From NCBI RefSeq assembly GCF_017814275.1, contig NZ_JAGIYQ010000002.1, positions 62,001 through 126,000 on the forward strand: 64,000 nucleotides of DNA, given 5' to 3'. Within the stretch, counting starts at the first letter, position 1, and every line of letters begins with the position of its first letter. Under the pieces are notes generated by a model. It made no database searches, had not been told where the DNA came from, and saw only the letters and a list, made by a program, of their open reading frames with translations. This stretch comes from Gottfriedia endophytica. Lineage in GTDB: Bacteria; Bacillota; Bacilli; Bacillales; Bacillaceae_G. The position numbers and the translations under genes were made by a program. Shown piece after piece: positions 41,927 through 50,802 of the stretch.

Positions 41927-44584
41927 ATGTCAGAAAATTATCGTTCACGAGAAGAACGTAAAAAAATGGAGAAACCAAATAATAATAATCATAAACCCAA
42001 AAGTAGTTCTCCAAAAAAACGAGAAGGACTTTGGAAAAGAATCACATTAACAATATTAACAATTGCAGTAGTTTGTATACTTGCTGGGATTGGAACTTTT
42101 TACTATTTAGTTAGTGATGCGCCAAAATTAGATCCGAAAAAATTACAAGACCCTCTTTCCTCTAAAATTCTAGATAAAGATGGAAATGTCATTGCTGAAG
42201 TTGGTACTGAACAACGAACAAAGGTAACATATAATCAAATTCCTAAAGTAGTAGAAAATGCTTTTATCGATACAGAGGATGTTCGATTTTACCAACATAA
42301 AGGTGTAGACGTTCGAAGAATTTTTGGAGCGATTCTAGCTAATGTTACTGGTGGATTCGGTTCTGAGGGTGGAAGTACAATCACTCAGCAGGTTGTTAAA
42401 AACTCATTACTATCTAGTAAAAAAACAATTAGACGTAAAGTACAAGAGTGGTATTTAGCATTCCAGCTTGAACAAAAATATTCTAAACAACAGATTTTAG
42501 AAATGTATTTAAACAAAGTTTATTTCTCAAATGGCGCAGGTGGCCCTGGAGTTTATGGTATTGCTAAAGCATGCCAAACTTATTTTAATAAAGACTTAAA
42601 GGATATTACCCTTCCTGAAGCAGCAATGCTTGCTGGTATGGTTCAAAGTCCAAATAATTACAATCCTGCAACTCATCCACAAGCTGCAGAAAACCGTCGT
42701 AATATTGTTTTAGGTCAAATGTTAAAATACGGATCTATTACGCAAGAACAATTTGATAAAGCAAAAGCAATTCCAATGAAAAGCTTAGTACACGTACAAC
42801 CACAAGAGTCACAACCTTACCAAGCATTTATAGATGAGGTTGTTAAAGAAGTTAAACAAGAAACAGGTGCTGATATCTATACTGAGGGTTTAACAGTTCA
42901 AACTACTTTAGATCCAAAAGCACAAAAAGAAGCTGATGATATTACAAATCGAGGCAATGGATTCTATCCAAACGACGATTTCCAAGCTGGTTTCACTTTA
43001 ACTGATACTAAAACTGGTGAAATCCGTGCTATTGGAGCTGGTCGTAACGCTGCAAAAGGTGGCTTTAACTATGCAACAGATATTCAACGTCAACCTGGTT
43101 CATCAATTAAACCAATTCTAGATTATGGTCCTGCAATTCAGTATTTAAAATGGTCTACTTTTCATCAAATCGATGATTCGTCAAACTTCCATTATTCTGA
43201 CGGGACACCTGTAAATAACTGGGATAAAAAGGGCTATGGCCAAATGTCTATTCGTTATGCACTTGAGCAATCACGTAATATTCCAGCTATTGAAACCCTT
43301 CAACAGGTTGGTTTAGAGAATGCAAGAGGTTTTGCTGATGGTTTAGGAATTCATTTAAATCACATCTATGAATCATATGCAATCGGTGGATTTGATGGAG
43401 TATCTCCTTTACAGATGGCAGGTGCATATGCTGCATTTGGTAACGGTGGTGTTTATATTAAACCACATGCTGTTACAAAAGTTACTTTCCAAGACGGTAC
43501 TGAACAAGATCTTACACCAAAACCAAAGCAAGCTATGAGTGATTATACTGCATACATGATTACTGACATGCTTAGAGGTGTTGTAAAGTCTGGAACAGGT
43601 ACTAAAGCTAGGGTTCCTGGCTTGGATATGGCTGGTAAAACAGGTACTACAAACTATGATCAAGCAACTCTTGCTAAATTTGGGTTCCCTAGTAATGCAA
43701 CTCATGATAGCTGGTTTGTTGGCTATACTCCTGATGTAACAGTTTCTGTATGGACTGGTTATCCAATAAATAAAACAGGTGAGTACTTAGGAAAAAACTC
43801 ATCAAATATCGCAAAATATATTGCAAGAGATATGTTAGCAGCAACTGCTGATTACAATTCTAGGTTTAAACAACCAAGTTCTGTTTACGAAAACAATGGT
43901 GAGCTTTATATTAAAGGTGAAAAGGTTGATAATGTACCTACACCAAAAACAATAAAAGCACCAAGTCAAGTAACTACTAGCTTCAATCCAGTTACTTCAA
44001 ACATTGACTTGACATGGAATTATCCAGCAGATTTATTACCATCAACTACTTTTGAAGTTGCATATGATGTAAATGGACAAAAAGCTACACCATTATCAAT
44101 TAAAGATACGCAAGCTTCAATACCTAGTATTATGCCTGGTGATAAGGTTAATATATCTATTACTGCGATTACAGCCGATGGAAGAAGTTCTACTGTTAAG
44201 GTTTCAGTAAACTTATCTAACAATGTAAATCCTAACCCAAATGGTAATAATGGAAATCCAAATCCTAATGGTAATAATGGAAACCCAAATACGGGTAATC
44301 CGAATAACGGGAATCCAAATACAGGTGACCCAAGTACGGGTAAACCAAATACCGGGAATCCAAATGATGGGAATCCTAATGGAAATCCTAACAATGGAAA
44401 CAATTCTGGTGGAAAAAATGGAAATCCTAATAATAACGGGAATCCTTCGACTAATCCACCGAGTCAGCCTGTTAAACCAGGCAATTCAGGTACAACCGGA
44501 TTAAAGAATCAAACTTCTTATATCAAGCCAAATTCGCAAAATCGATTAAATAATTCAAATTCAAATAATAAAATTGTTGCATAA
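41927..44584 (+). CDS. ponA: Class A penicillin-binding protein 1
   Basis: An 885-residue bifunctional peptidoglycan synthase. Order: basic cytoplasmic tail (1-38), one membrane helix (about 39-62), glycosyltransferase GT51 (about 75-255; EDVRFYQHKGVD, GGSTITQQVVKN), transpeptidase (about 330-650; catalytic Ser in QPGSSIKP, SRN in EQSRNIP, KTG in GKTGTTNYD), a fibronectin-III-like domain (about 680-765) and a low-complexity N/G/P tail (about 770-840) with GNPNxGNPN units. The tail resembles that of B. subtilis PBP1 but is repeat-expanded. GCAGGAG precedes the ATG. Cotranscribed with recU; terminator at 44585-44630. Confidence 0.97.
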   Translation: MSENYRSREERKKMEKPNNNNHKPKSSSPKKREGLWKRITLTILTIAVVCILAGIGTFYYLVSDAPKLDPKKLQDPLSSKILDKDGNVIAEVGTEQRTKVTYNQIPKVVENAFIDTEDVRFYQHKGVDVRRIFGAILANVTGGFGSEGGSTITQQVVKNSLLSSKKTIRRKVQEWYLAFQLEQKYSKQQILEMYLNKVYFSNGAGGPGVYGIAKACQTYFNKDLKDITLPEAAMLAGMVQSPNNYNPATHPQAAENRRNIVLGQMLKYGSITQEQFDKAKAIPMKSLVHVQPQESQPYQAFIDEVVKEVKQETGADIYTEGLTVQTTLDPKAQKEADDITNRGNGFYPNDDFQAGFTLTDTKTGEIRAIGAGRNAAKGGFNYATDIQRQPGSSIKPILDYGPAIQYLKWSTFHQIDDSSNFHYSDGTPVNNWDKKGYGQMSIRYALEQSRNIPAIETLQQVGLENARGFADGLGIHLNHIYESYAIGGFDGVSPLQMAGAYAAFGNGGVYIKPHAVTKVTFQDGTEQDLTPKPKQAMSDYTAYMITDMLRGVVKSGTGTKARVPGLDMAGKTGTTNYDQATLAKFGFPSNATHDSWFVGYTPDVTVSVWTGYPINKTGEYLGKNSSNIAKYIARDMLAATADYNSRFKQPSSVYENNGELYIKGEKVDNVPTPKTIKAPSQVTTSFNPVTSNIDLTWNYPADLLPSTTFEVAYDVNGQKATPLSIKDTQASIPSIMPGDKVNISITAITADGRSSTVKVSVNLSNNVNPNPNGNNGNPNPNGNNGNPNTGNPNNGNPNTGDPSTGKPNTGNPNDGNPNGNPNNGNNSGGKNGNPNNNGNPSTNPPSQPVKPGNSGTTGLKNQTSYIKPNSQNRLNNSNSNNKIVA
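44225..44455 (+). repeat. Tandem repeat in the ponA tail
   Basis: Imperfect 15- and 18-base units (GGTAATAATGGAAATCC and GGGAATCCAAATACGGG-like) encode (N/T)GNPN repeats in the C-terminal tail of PBP1. Such arrays change length readily by slippage. Confidence 0.8.
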
Positions 44585-44630
44585 CAAAAAAGATGAGGCA
44601 AGCACATAGATGCTTACCTCATCTTTTTAT
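44585..44630. terminator. Bidirectional terminator between ponA and ypoC
   Basis: AAAAAGATGAGG...GCA pairs with TGC...CCTCATCTTTTT with tracts on both sides; it ends the converging recU-ponA and dnaD-nth-ypoC transcripts. Confidence 0.92.
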
Positions 44631-45122
44631 TTTTTGTTTATAATACTGTTTTTCTATTTCTTCATATAACCCAGTTAATTGAATCAATGAATGATAGTGA
44701 TTGGGTTGATTTAATAGAAACGAAAGTCTTTCTTGAAAATTTAATGGTTTAATTGGCAATTTATTTATTTCTACTTGTAAATTTCTTAAATCCAGTATTA
44801 CTACTTGATTCATCCAGCTTAAGATTGAAATCATATTCGCAACACATGAAATCATGAGATCTTTCGCTTGTTCTTTTTTCCTCATTCGAAACATTTCACT
44901 TATACTTGGCTTAATTTCTTTCCAATAATCGATCATATCAATGATTAACGATTCGGCATTTTGTATTAGTTCTTCCTTGTTACATATTTGATTAACAATA
45001 TTTATTTCGTTATAAAATGGTATTGTTAGTTTACTCTTTTCATTTAGCTCTCTTATTTCTAAAGAATTATCATAGAATGGCTCAATTCGAAACTGGCTTG
45101 GTATAAAGATTATTTTCTCCAT
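44619..45122 (-). CDS. ypoC: YpoC family protein
   Basis: A 167-residue, mostly helical soluble protein (LIIDMIDYWKEIKPSISEMF at about 59-78; FQERLSFLLNQPNHYHSLI near the C terminus). Family known only from conserved position after nth in Bacillales; function unknown. It begins 10 bases after nth ends, AGAGGG precedes the ATG, and it is the last gene of dnaD-nth-ypoC. Confidence 0.88.
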   Translation of the reverse strand: MEKIIFIPSQFRIEPFYDNSLEIRELNEKSKLTIPFYNEINIVNQICNKEELIQNAESLIIDMIDYWKEIKPSISEMFRMRKKEQAKDLMISCVANMISILSWMNQVVILDLRNLQVEINKLPIKPLNFQERLSFLLNQPNHYHSLIQLTGLYEEIEKQYYKQKIKR

Positions 45123-45132
45123 CTGTACCCTC

Positions 45133-45774
45133 TCATTTCAAACGTTTTTTGCCTTCTCTACAGATTGTATTTAATGGACATTCCTGACAATTAGGTCTTT
45201 GTGCTTTACAGTGATATCTTCCGAAAAATATTAATCTGTGATGCGTTAATCCCCATAATTCCATCGGTATTTTTTTCATCAATGTTTCTTCAACCTGTAA
45301 GACTGAATCTTTCCACCTACAGATGGCTAACCGTTTTGAGACTCTCTCTACGTGGGTATCAACTGCAATTGCTGGAATTCCATATGCAACTGACATCACA
45401 ACATTTGCTGTCTTTCTACCAACCCCTGGAAGCTTTACAAGCTCTTCTCTTGCCTGAGGTACAATTCCATCATAATCATCTAGTAGCATTCTGCATAACT
45501 TTTGTATATTTTTTGCTTTATTTCGAAATAAACCAATTGATTTTATGTCGTTCTGTAGTTCTTCCAAACTTACTGCTAAATAGTCCTCAGGAGTTTTGTA
45601 TTTTTGGAAAAGTTTTGCTGTCACTTTATTGACTAGAACATCAGTACATTGCGCTGACAAAGCAACTGCGATGACTAATTCAAATGGATTTTTATGATTC
45701 AACTCGCAATGTGCATCAGGAAACATTTCTCCTAAAGTATCGATTACTTCATTTATTTGTTTAATTGTTAACAT
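45133..45774 (-). CDS. nth: Endonuclease III (DNA glycosylase/AP lyase)
   Basis: A 213-residue base-excision repair enzyme that removes oxidised pyrimidines and cuts at abasic sites. The helix-hairpin-helix LPGVGRKTANVVMS (about 115-128) contains the catalytic Lys, the catalytic Asp is in AVDTHVERVSKRLA (about 136-149), and the 4Fe-4S loop has Cys at spacing C-x6-C-x2-C-x5-C (CKAQRPNCQECPLNTIC, about 189-205). I start it at 45774 (MLTIKQINEVID), just after GGAAGGG; the frame to 45816 has no matching site. Confidence 0.96.
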   Translation of the reverse strand: MLTIKQINEVIDTLGEMFPDAHCELNHKNPFELVIAVALSAQCTDVLVNKVTAKLFQKYKTPEDYLAVSLEELQNDIKSIGLFRNKAKNIQKLCRMLLDDYDGIVPQAREELVKLPGVGRKTANVVMSVAYGIPAIAVDTHVERVSKRLAICRWKDSVLQVEETLMKKIPMELWGLTHHRLIFFGRYHCKAQRPNCQECPLNTICREGKKRLK

Positions 45775-45862
45775 ATTACCCTTCCTTTCTTTACATAATA
45801 AAACAGACTGTCCCAAATTTCAGTGCCATGCACAACTCAAGAGACAACCTGTGTGATCTAAA

Positions 45863-46573
45863 TTATTTTTCTAACCAATTATAAAAAGGTATTGTACCTG
45901 TGTAGTTCGTTTCATTTTGTGCCATTTGACGATCTTTTTTTCGAAAATGCTTACTATAATCAGTAGCTTTCTCAAGTGTATTTATACCGTTCTTTTTCCA
46001 TTCAAATAAAATTCGATCAATATATCGAAAATTAAGTTTCCCACTCATTACAGCTTCTTTTAATGCGGCTTTAATTAAAGATTCCTCATGTTGATCTTGA
46101 TCTAACCACATTGTAAGAGTTTCACACTCAAATGGAGACAATAATCGACCAAATTCTTTTTCGAAAATAGAAAAAACAGATGGCTCTTCATCTGATTTAT
46201 TATTTATTTCTACTTTTATATTATGTTGGTTTTCCCCGGATTCTAAACTGTCAAGTAGCTTATTCCAAAGTGGCTCTAATGAATATGCCTCTGCACCTAT
46301 TTCGATATAATCAAACTGCTCTATTATTTCAATAAAACCTTTTTTAAGCAATTCACGTATAATCTCCATACATTTTTCTTCAGAAAAAGTCATAACATTT
46401 GCTAATTGATTTGGAGTAGGAAACGAATTTCCTTTTTGCTGAAATGAATGCAATTGTAAGATCATCACTAACTCATTTTCATTTATTCCAAGTAAAGCAT
46501 AACTTGTTAATAAGACAGTAGGTATACTAAGTGTACCTTCTTGAATCCACTTGATCATGCTATTTTTATTCAT
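45863..46573 (-). CDS. dnaD: Replication initiation/restart protein DnaD
   Basis: A 236-residue DnaD. The N-terminal winged-helix oligomerisation domain (about 1-110) and the C-terminal DnaB_2 DNA-binding domain (about 135-205; LLSPFECETLTMWLDQD, then YIDRILFEWKKNGINT) are both recognisable. DnaD loads the helicase with DnaB and DnaI at oriC and at stalled forks. GAGGTG lies seven bases before the ATG. nth follows after 88 bases in the same direction. Confidence 0.95.
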   Translation of the reverse strand: MNKNSMIKWIQEGTLSIPTVLLTSYALLGINENELVMILQLHSFQQKGNSFPTPNQLANVMTFSEEKCMEIIRELLKKGFIEIIEQFDYIEIGAEAYSLEPLWNKLLDSLESGENQHNIKVEINNKSDEEPSVFSIFEKEFGRLLSPFECETLTMWLDQDQHEESLIKAALKEAVMSGKLNFRYIDRILFEWKKNGINTLEKATDYSKHFRKKDRQMAQNETNYTGTIPFYNWLEK

Positions 46574-46623
46574 TTACGTACACCTCGTAATTTAGTATAG
46601 CATGTTTACTTTTATGTTAAAAC

Positions 46624-46658
46624 AAAAAAATAGAGGTATGAGTTCATCATACCTCTAC
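46624..46658 (-). terminator. Terminator after asnS
   Basis: TAGAGGTATGA pairs with TCATACCTCTA around a 5-base loop and TTTTTTTG follows on the minus strand. Confidence 0.92.
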
Positions 46659-46664
46659 TATAAA

Positions 46665-47960
46665 TTATGGATATAAACGGTTTAATAAACGTGGAAATGG
46701 AATTGTTTCACGAACATGTTCAACACCTGAAATCCAAGCTACAGTTCTTTCTAAACCTAAACCGAAACCTGAATGTGGTACTGAACCATATTGACGTAAC
46801 TCTAAATACCATTTGTAAGCATGAGTTGCATCTAATCCATGCTCTTTTAATTTCTCTTCAAGTAATTTCATGTCGTGGATACGTTCAGATCCACCAATGA
46901 TTTCTCCGTACCCTTCTGGTGCAATTAAATCTGCACATAGTACAACGTCATCACGTTCTGGATGAGGTTGCATATAGAATGGTTTGATTCCTACTGGGTA
47001 ATGTGTAATAAATACTGGTTTCTCGAAGCTTTCTGCAATAGCAGTTTCATGTGGAGCTCCAAAATCATCACCCCATTGAATATCCTCGAAACCTTTTTCA
47101 TGTAAAAACTTAATCGCATCATCATAAGAAATACGTGGGAATGGTGCAGTAATTTTTTCAAGCTTAGAAATGTCACGACCTAATGTTTTAAGCTCTAATT
47201 GACAATTTTTAAGAACTGATTGAACAATATAAGATACGTATTGTTCTTGAACCTCTAGATTTTCTTCAAATTCTACGAATGCCATTTCAGGTTCAATCAT
47301 CCAAAACTCAATTAAATGACGACGAGTTTTCGATTTTTCTGCTCTAAATGTTGGACCGAAAGAAAATACTTTTCCTAGTGCCATAGCAGCAGCTTCCATA
47401 TATAATTGTCCACTTTGTGAAAGGTAAGCATCTTCATCAAAATACTTCGTAGCAAATAATTCAGAAGTTCCTTCAGGTGCACTACCTGTTAAAATAGGTG
47501 GATCAACTTTTGCGAAACCATTCTCATTGAAAAATTCATACGTTGCACGAATGATTTCGTTACGAATTTTCATTACAGCGTGTTGGCGTCTAGAACGTAA
47601 CCATAAATGACGGTTGTCCATTAAAAATTCAGTACCATGTTCTTTTGGTGTAATTGGGAAATCAACTGATTCGTGAAGAACCTTAATTCCAGTTACATTC
47701 AACTCATAACCTAGAGGAGAACGCTCGTCTTTACGTACAACTCCAGTTACATACATAGAAGTTTCTTGTGTTAGACCTTTTGCTAATTGAAATACTTCTT
47801 CCCCTACTTCTTCTTTAACTACAACACCTTGAATAAATCCAGAACCATCGCGCAGTTGAAGAAATGCGATTTTACCACTTGAACGCTTGTTTGCTAACCA
47901 AGCGCCAAGAGTAACTGTTTGATCAACGTATTTATGTACTTGATTAATTGTCGTTTTCAA
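46665..47960 (-). CDS. asnS: Asparaginyl-tRNA synthetase
   Basis: A class IIb synthetase of 431 residues (B. subtilis: 430). The OB-fold anticodon domain is at the N terminus ([20 protein letters not shown], about 18-37) and the catalytic domain has motif 2 in [20 protein letters not shown] and motif 3 in [15 protein letters not shown]. The start is TTG at 47960, behind GGAGGG, giving [14 protein letters not shown] as in the family; the open frame to 48029 only reads through the leader. No T-box leader is seen between 47961 and 48180. Upstream of dnaD, as in B. subtilis. Confidence 0.96.
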   Translation of the reverse strand: MKTTINQVHKYVDQTVTLGAWLANKRSSGKIAFLQLRDGSGFIQGVVVKEEVGEEVFQLAKGLTQETSMYVTGVVRKDERSPLGYELNVTGIKVLHESVDFPITPKEHGTEFLMDNRHLWLRSRRQHAVMKIRNEIIRATYEFFNENGFAKVDPPILTGSAPEGTSELFATKYFDEDAYLSQSGQLYMEAAAMALGKVFSFGPTFRAEKSKTRRHLIEFWMIEPEMAFVEFEENLEVQEQYVSYIVQSVLKNCQLELKTLGRDISKLEKITAPFPRISYDDAIKFLHEKGFEDIQWGDDFGAPHETAIAESFEKPVFITHYPVGIKPFYMQPHPERDDVVLCADLIAPEGYGEIIGGSERIHDMKLLEEKLKEHGLDATHAYKWYLELRQYGSVPHSGFGLGLERTVAWISGVEHVRETIPFPRLLNRLYP

Positions 47961-48184
47961 AAATAACCCTCCAAAACTTATGTATAGACTAATTCCAATA
48001 TAATCATTATACCCCTCTAGTTTACTCATATCAACGTAAATTGAGGAAAATAGACAAATTATCTAATAATATTATATCTGATAACATAGTTAAACTCGAG
48101 ATTTCTATATTTTATTAAAAGGCTCTGTTCTAAAAAACAACATTGAAATATAGCTTAGCCCTTTAAAAACGCTGTTTTCGTATA

Positions 48185-48380
48185 CATTGTTGCTATTTCA
48201 GTATGTGTAAGTTGATTTCCACTCCAGGATACTCGCTTTCCTAGGGGCGTGAGCTGAGCCTCCTCGTCGCATACGCTCCTGTGGGGTCTCAGCCTTCCCG
48301 CATCTCCCACAGGAGTCGAGCACCCTTCCGTTCCAATCAACTTCTGTCTTTTAAATTAAAAAAACTAATAGCAACGATTA
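48185..48380 (+). repeat. Family A intergenic repeat, copy A7
   Basis: Outer arms CATTGTTGCTATTTC (48185) and CTAATAGCAACGATT (48364); inner arms AAGTTGATTTCC and TTCCAATCAACTT. Contains GAGCCTCCTCGTCGCATACG and GGGGTCTCAGCCTTCCCGC. Nearest relative is A4. Confidence 0.88.
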
Positions 48381-48410
48381 AAAAAAAGCCTAATAAAAAG
48401 ATGTATTCGC

Positions 48411-48615
48411 AGAAAGTGTTGCTATTTGGAGTTCCTGTGGTTCCGCTTCAGAATACTCGATTTCCGTGAGGGGACAGTGATCATACTCGGCTCATCCGCA
48501 CCTGTATGGTCTCACTCTTGTCCCGCTGCTTCCACAGGAGTCGAGCACCTTCCGATCAACTTTCTTCTTTATTAATAGTTTCCTTTAACAAAACCTTTTA
48601 TAAGCAACCATTTTA
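48411..48615 (+). repeat. Family A intergenic repeat, copy A8 (divergent)
   Basis: Directly after A7 in the same orientation. Outer arms GTGTTGCTATTTGG (48417) and TAAGCAACCATTTT (48601). The centre is diverged (ATGGTCTCACTCTTGTCCCG, then CCACAGGAGTCGAGCACC) and resembles A1 more than A7, so it marks a subfamily. Confidence 0.7.
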
Positions 48616-48670
48616 AGAATATGTAGTTCGAATACTTTAGATAAAATAAATCTATATTGGAGGTTGCTTT

Positions 48671-48800
48671 GGACACTGAGTTCGTTATTTACTAAAAATC
48701 AAGCAAAACTGACAGGTTTTAGCTAAATAACGGAATGTGTGTCCGATAAATATAGAAATTACCCTTTTTGTCACATATAACGGAACGATTGTCCGATGAA
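48671..48800. repeat. Family C palindromic repeat, copy C2
   Basis: GGACACTGAGTTCGTTATTTA (48671) is the imperfect inverse of TAAATAACGGAATGTGTGTCC (48724-48744). A second right-hand word ATAACGGAACGATTGTCCGA is at 48778-48797. Same architecture as C1 at 24173-24300, and likewise a few hundred bases after a family A repeat. Confidence 0.7.
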
Positions 48801-48843
48801 TTCCATATCAAAAGTCGGTACTACTTACTTTTAGTAAAGGGCC

Positions 48844-48874
48844 AAAAAAAAGACTAAGCAAAGTGCTTAGCCTA
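48844..48874 (-). terminator. Terminator overlapping the aspB stop
   Basis: GGCTAAGCACTTTGCTTAGTC forms a stem-loop followed by TTTTTTTTGG on the minus strand. The aspB stop at 48867 is inside it. Confidence 0.9.
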
Positions 48875-50054
48875 AAATTTTTGCGTTCATAAATTCTTCA
48901 ATTCGATCTAATGCTTTATCTAAAACTTCCTGTGAAGTTGCATATGAAAGACGAATGTTATCTGGTGAACCAAAACCTGAACCTGGAATAACTGCAACTA
49001 ACGCTTTTTCTAATAAAGCTTTTACAAATTCATCTACCGTATTAAAACCCGCAAGTTCTGCCGCTTTTTTTGCATTTGGGAATAAATAAAATGCACCTTG
49101 TGGTTTCTCACATGTAAAACCAGGAATTTTGATTAAACGGTCATATGTTTTATTTAATCTCTCTTCAAACGCTACTCTCATTTCATCTACTGGTTCATCG
49201 CCTAGTTCATAAGCTTTAATAGTAGCGATTTGAGCCATTGTAGTTGGGTTAGAAGTTGAATGACTAGCTAAGTTCGTCATTGCATTAATTAGCTCTTTAT
49301 TTCCAGCAGCATACCCTATTCTCCAACCTGTCATTGAATGAGACTTTGAAACCCCATTAATGATAACAGTTTGGTCTTTTAATTGAGGACTAAGCTCTGC
49401 AATTGAGACATGCTTATTACCATCATAAACTAGCTTCTCATAAATTTCGTCTGAAACGATTAAAATATCATGTTTCAAACAAACTTTACCAATTTCAAAT
49501 AGTTCTTCACTAGTATAAATCATACCTGTTGGATTACTTGGTGAATTGATAATAATTGCTTTTGTTTTTTGTGTAATTGCCTCTTCAATTTGCTTTGGTG
49601 TTACTTTAAATGATTGATGCTCGTATCCTTCAATAAAAACTGGTTTACCTTCAGCTAAACTAACTTGTTCAGGATAACTTACCCAATATGGTGTAGGAAT
49701 AATAACTTCATCTTCTGGATCTAGAATTGCTTGGAATAAAGTATATAATGCATGTTTTGCACCATTTGTTACAACGATCTCTGCTGGTGAGTACGAAATA
49801 CCCTGATCTTTCAAAAGCTTATCACAAATCGTTTTACGTAACGATAATAATCCATTAGCAGGCGTATATTTCGTTTGACCTTTAAGCATTGCAGAATAGG
49901 CTTCCTCAATAATCGGAAGAGGTGTATTAAAATCTGGTTCCCCTGCTCCTAAGCCGATTACGTCAATACCTTGATCTTTCATTTCCTTAGCTTTTGCAGT
50001 AATCGCTAATGTAGTTGATGGTGTTAATGAACTTACGCGTTTAGCTAACTTCAT
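48867..50054 (-). CDS. aspB: Aspartate aminotransferase
   Basis: A PLP-dependent class I aminotransferase of 395 residues that interconverts aspartate and 2-oxoglutarate with oxaloacetate and glutamate. The PLP lysine is in INGVSKSHSMTGWRIGYA (about 232-249); NSPSNPTG (about 166-173) and SDEIYEKLVYDG are the cofactor-binding segments, and the conserved Arg is in NIRLSYATS. GGGG precedes the ATG. Last gene of ypmA-ypmB-aspB; asnS follows after repeats. Confidence 0.95.
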   Translation of the reverse strand: MKLAKRVSSLTPSTTLAITAKAKEMKDQGIDVIGLGAGEPDFNTPLPIIEEAYSAMLKGQTKYTPANGLLSLRKTICDKLLKDQGISYSPAEIVVTNGAKHALYTLFQAILDPEDEVIIPTPYWVSYPEQVSLAEGKPVFIEGYEHQSFKVTPKQIEEAITQKTKAIIINSPSNPTGMIYTSEELFEIGKVCLKHDILIVSDEIYEKLVYDGNKHVSIAELSPQLKDQTVIINGVSKSHSMTGWRIGYAAGNKELINAMTNLASHSTSNPTTMAQIATIKAYELGDEPVDEMRVAFEERLNKTYDRLIKIPGFTCEKPQGAFYLFPNAKKAAELAGFNTVDEFVKALLEKALVAVIPGSGFGSPDNIRLSYATSQEVLDKALDRIEEFMNAKILG

Positions 50055-50065
50055 TGCATTTCCCC

Positions 50066-50530
50066 CTAGATACTATAACGTTTTAACAACTGTCCATTTT
50101 TAAACGAAGCATAATAATAATTATAATGACCTGCATGATCTATATATTCTACTTCCCACAAAGGAATGTTGTTCTCAATTCCTAATTTTACTTTAATAAT
50201 TTCTTTTGGATTACGTTCTTTTTGGACTTGGTTCATAATTTGTTTTTTTGTTAAGCCCTCTGAAGCATTGCGAGTAATAACTTTTTTGTTTTGTACCCAA
50301 GCAATGATCTTCTTGTGATCCTTATTTTCCCCTTGAAAGACAATTGCATGTTCTTTTCCAAAATAATAGTCTGAAGAGTCTATTGTTTTTATATATCCAT
50401 CATCAACAACAGTTGCCTCAGCTTTCTGTATTTGACTTTTTAATGGTGACATGGCAGTTTGATACAGAAAGACAAATAGTAGTAGTATAAATACGAATCC
50501 TAACGATAGGATAATGATTAACTTTTTCAT
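50066..50530 (-). CDS. ypmB: YpmB-like membrane-anchored PepSY-type protein
   Basis: A 154-residue protein with one N-terminal membrane anchor (about 4-26) and an extracytoplasmic domain of the DUF5590/PepSY kind (ASEGLTKKQIMNQVQKERNP, then IKVKLGIENNIPLWEVEYID). It fits ypmB in size and in place beside aspB and ypmA. Function unknown. The aspB gene starts 12 bases after its stop. Confidence 0.88.
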   Translation of the reverse strand: MKKLIIILSLGFVFILLLFVFLYQTAMSPLKSQIQKAEATVVDDGYIKTIDSSDYYFGKEHAIVFQGENKDHKKIIAWVQNKKVITRNASEGLTKKQIMNQVQKERNPKEIIKVKLGIENNIPLWEVEYIDHAGHYNYYYASFKNGQLLKRYSI

Positions 50531-50541
50531 ATGTACCTCAA

Positions 50542-50712
50542 TTAAGTTCGATAAATAGTAAAAACTGCATAATCTGCATTTTCTTTATCTAATGCTAGTC
50601 CAAACATTAAGTCTTGTTCTTTTAAAGTTCTATTTAAGCTATCAACAATTTTATACAAATCACTTGTATATTTAACCTTTGTTGTTGATAAAACTTCTAT
50701 ATTGGATTTCAT
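50542..50712 (-). CDS. ypmA: YpmA (DUF4264) small protein
   Basis: A 56-residue protein beginning MKSNIEVLSTTKVKYTSDLY and ending ENADYAVFTIYRT, the same length and position as B. subtilis ypmA between dinG and ypmB. Function unknown. AGGAGG lies six bases before the ATG at 50712, and ypmB starts 11 bases beyond its stop. It is missed by longer length cut-offs. Confidence 0.88.
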   Translation of the reverse strand: MKSNIEVLSTTKVKYTSDLYKIVDSLNRTLKEQDLMFGLALDKENADYAVFTIYRT

Positions 50713-50802
50713 AATGCTCCTCCTAAATCCTATGTTGCATCAAATTTTATTGCAATTATATCACAATATTATGGGTTCATAAATCTATTCAACTAAACTT
50801 CT

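Noticed and set aside
47961-48180. T-box riboswitch upstream of asnS
   Set aside because: The leader is short and AT-rich, with no T-box word and no terminator hairpin before the gene.
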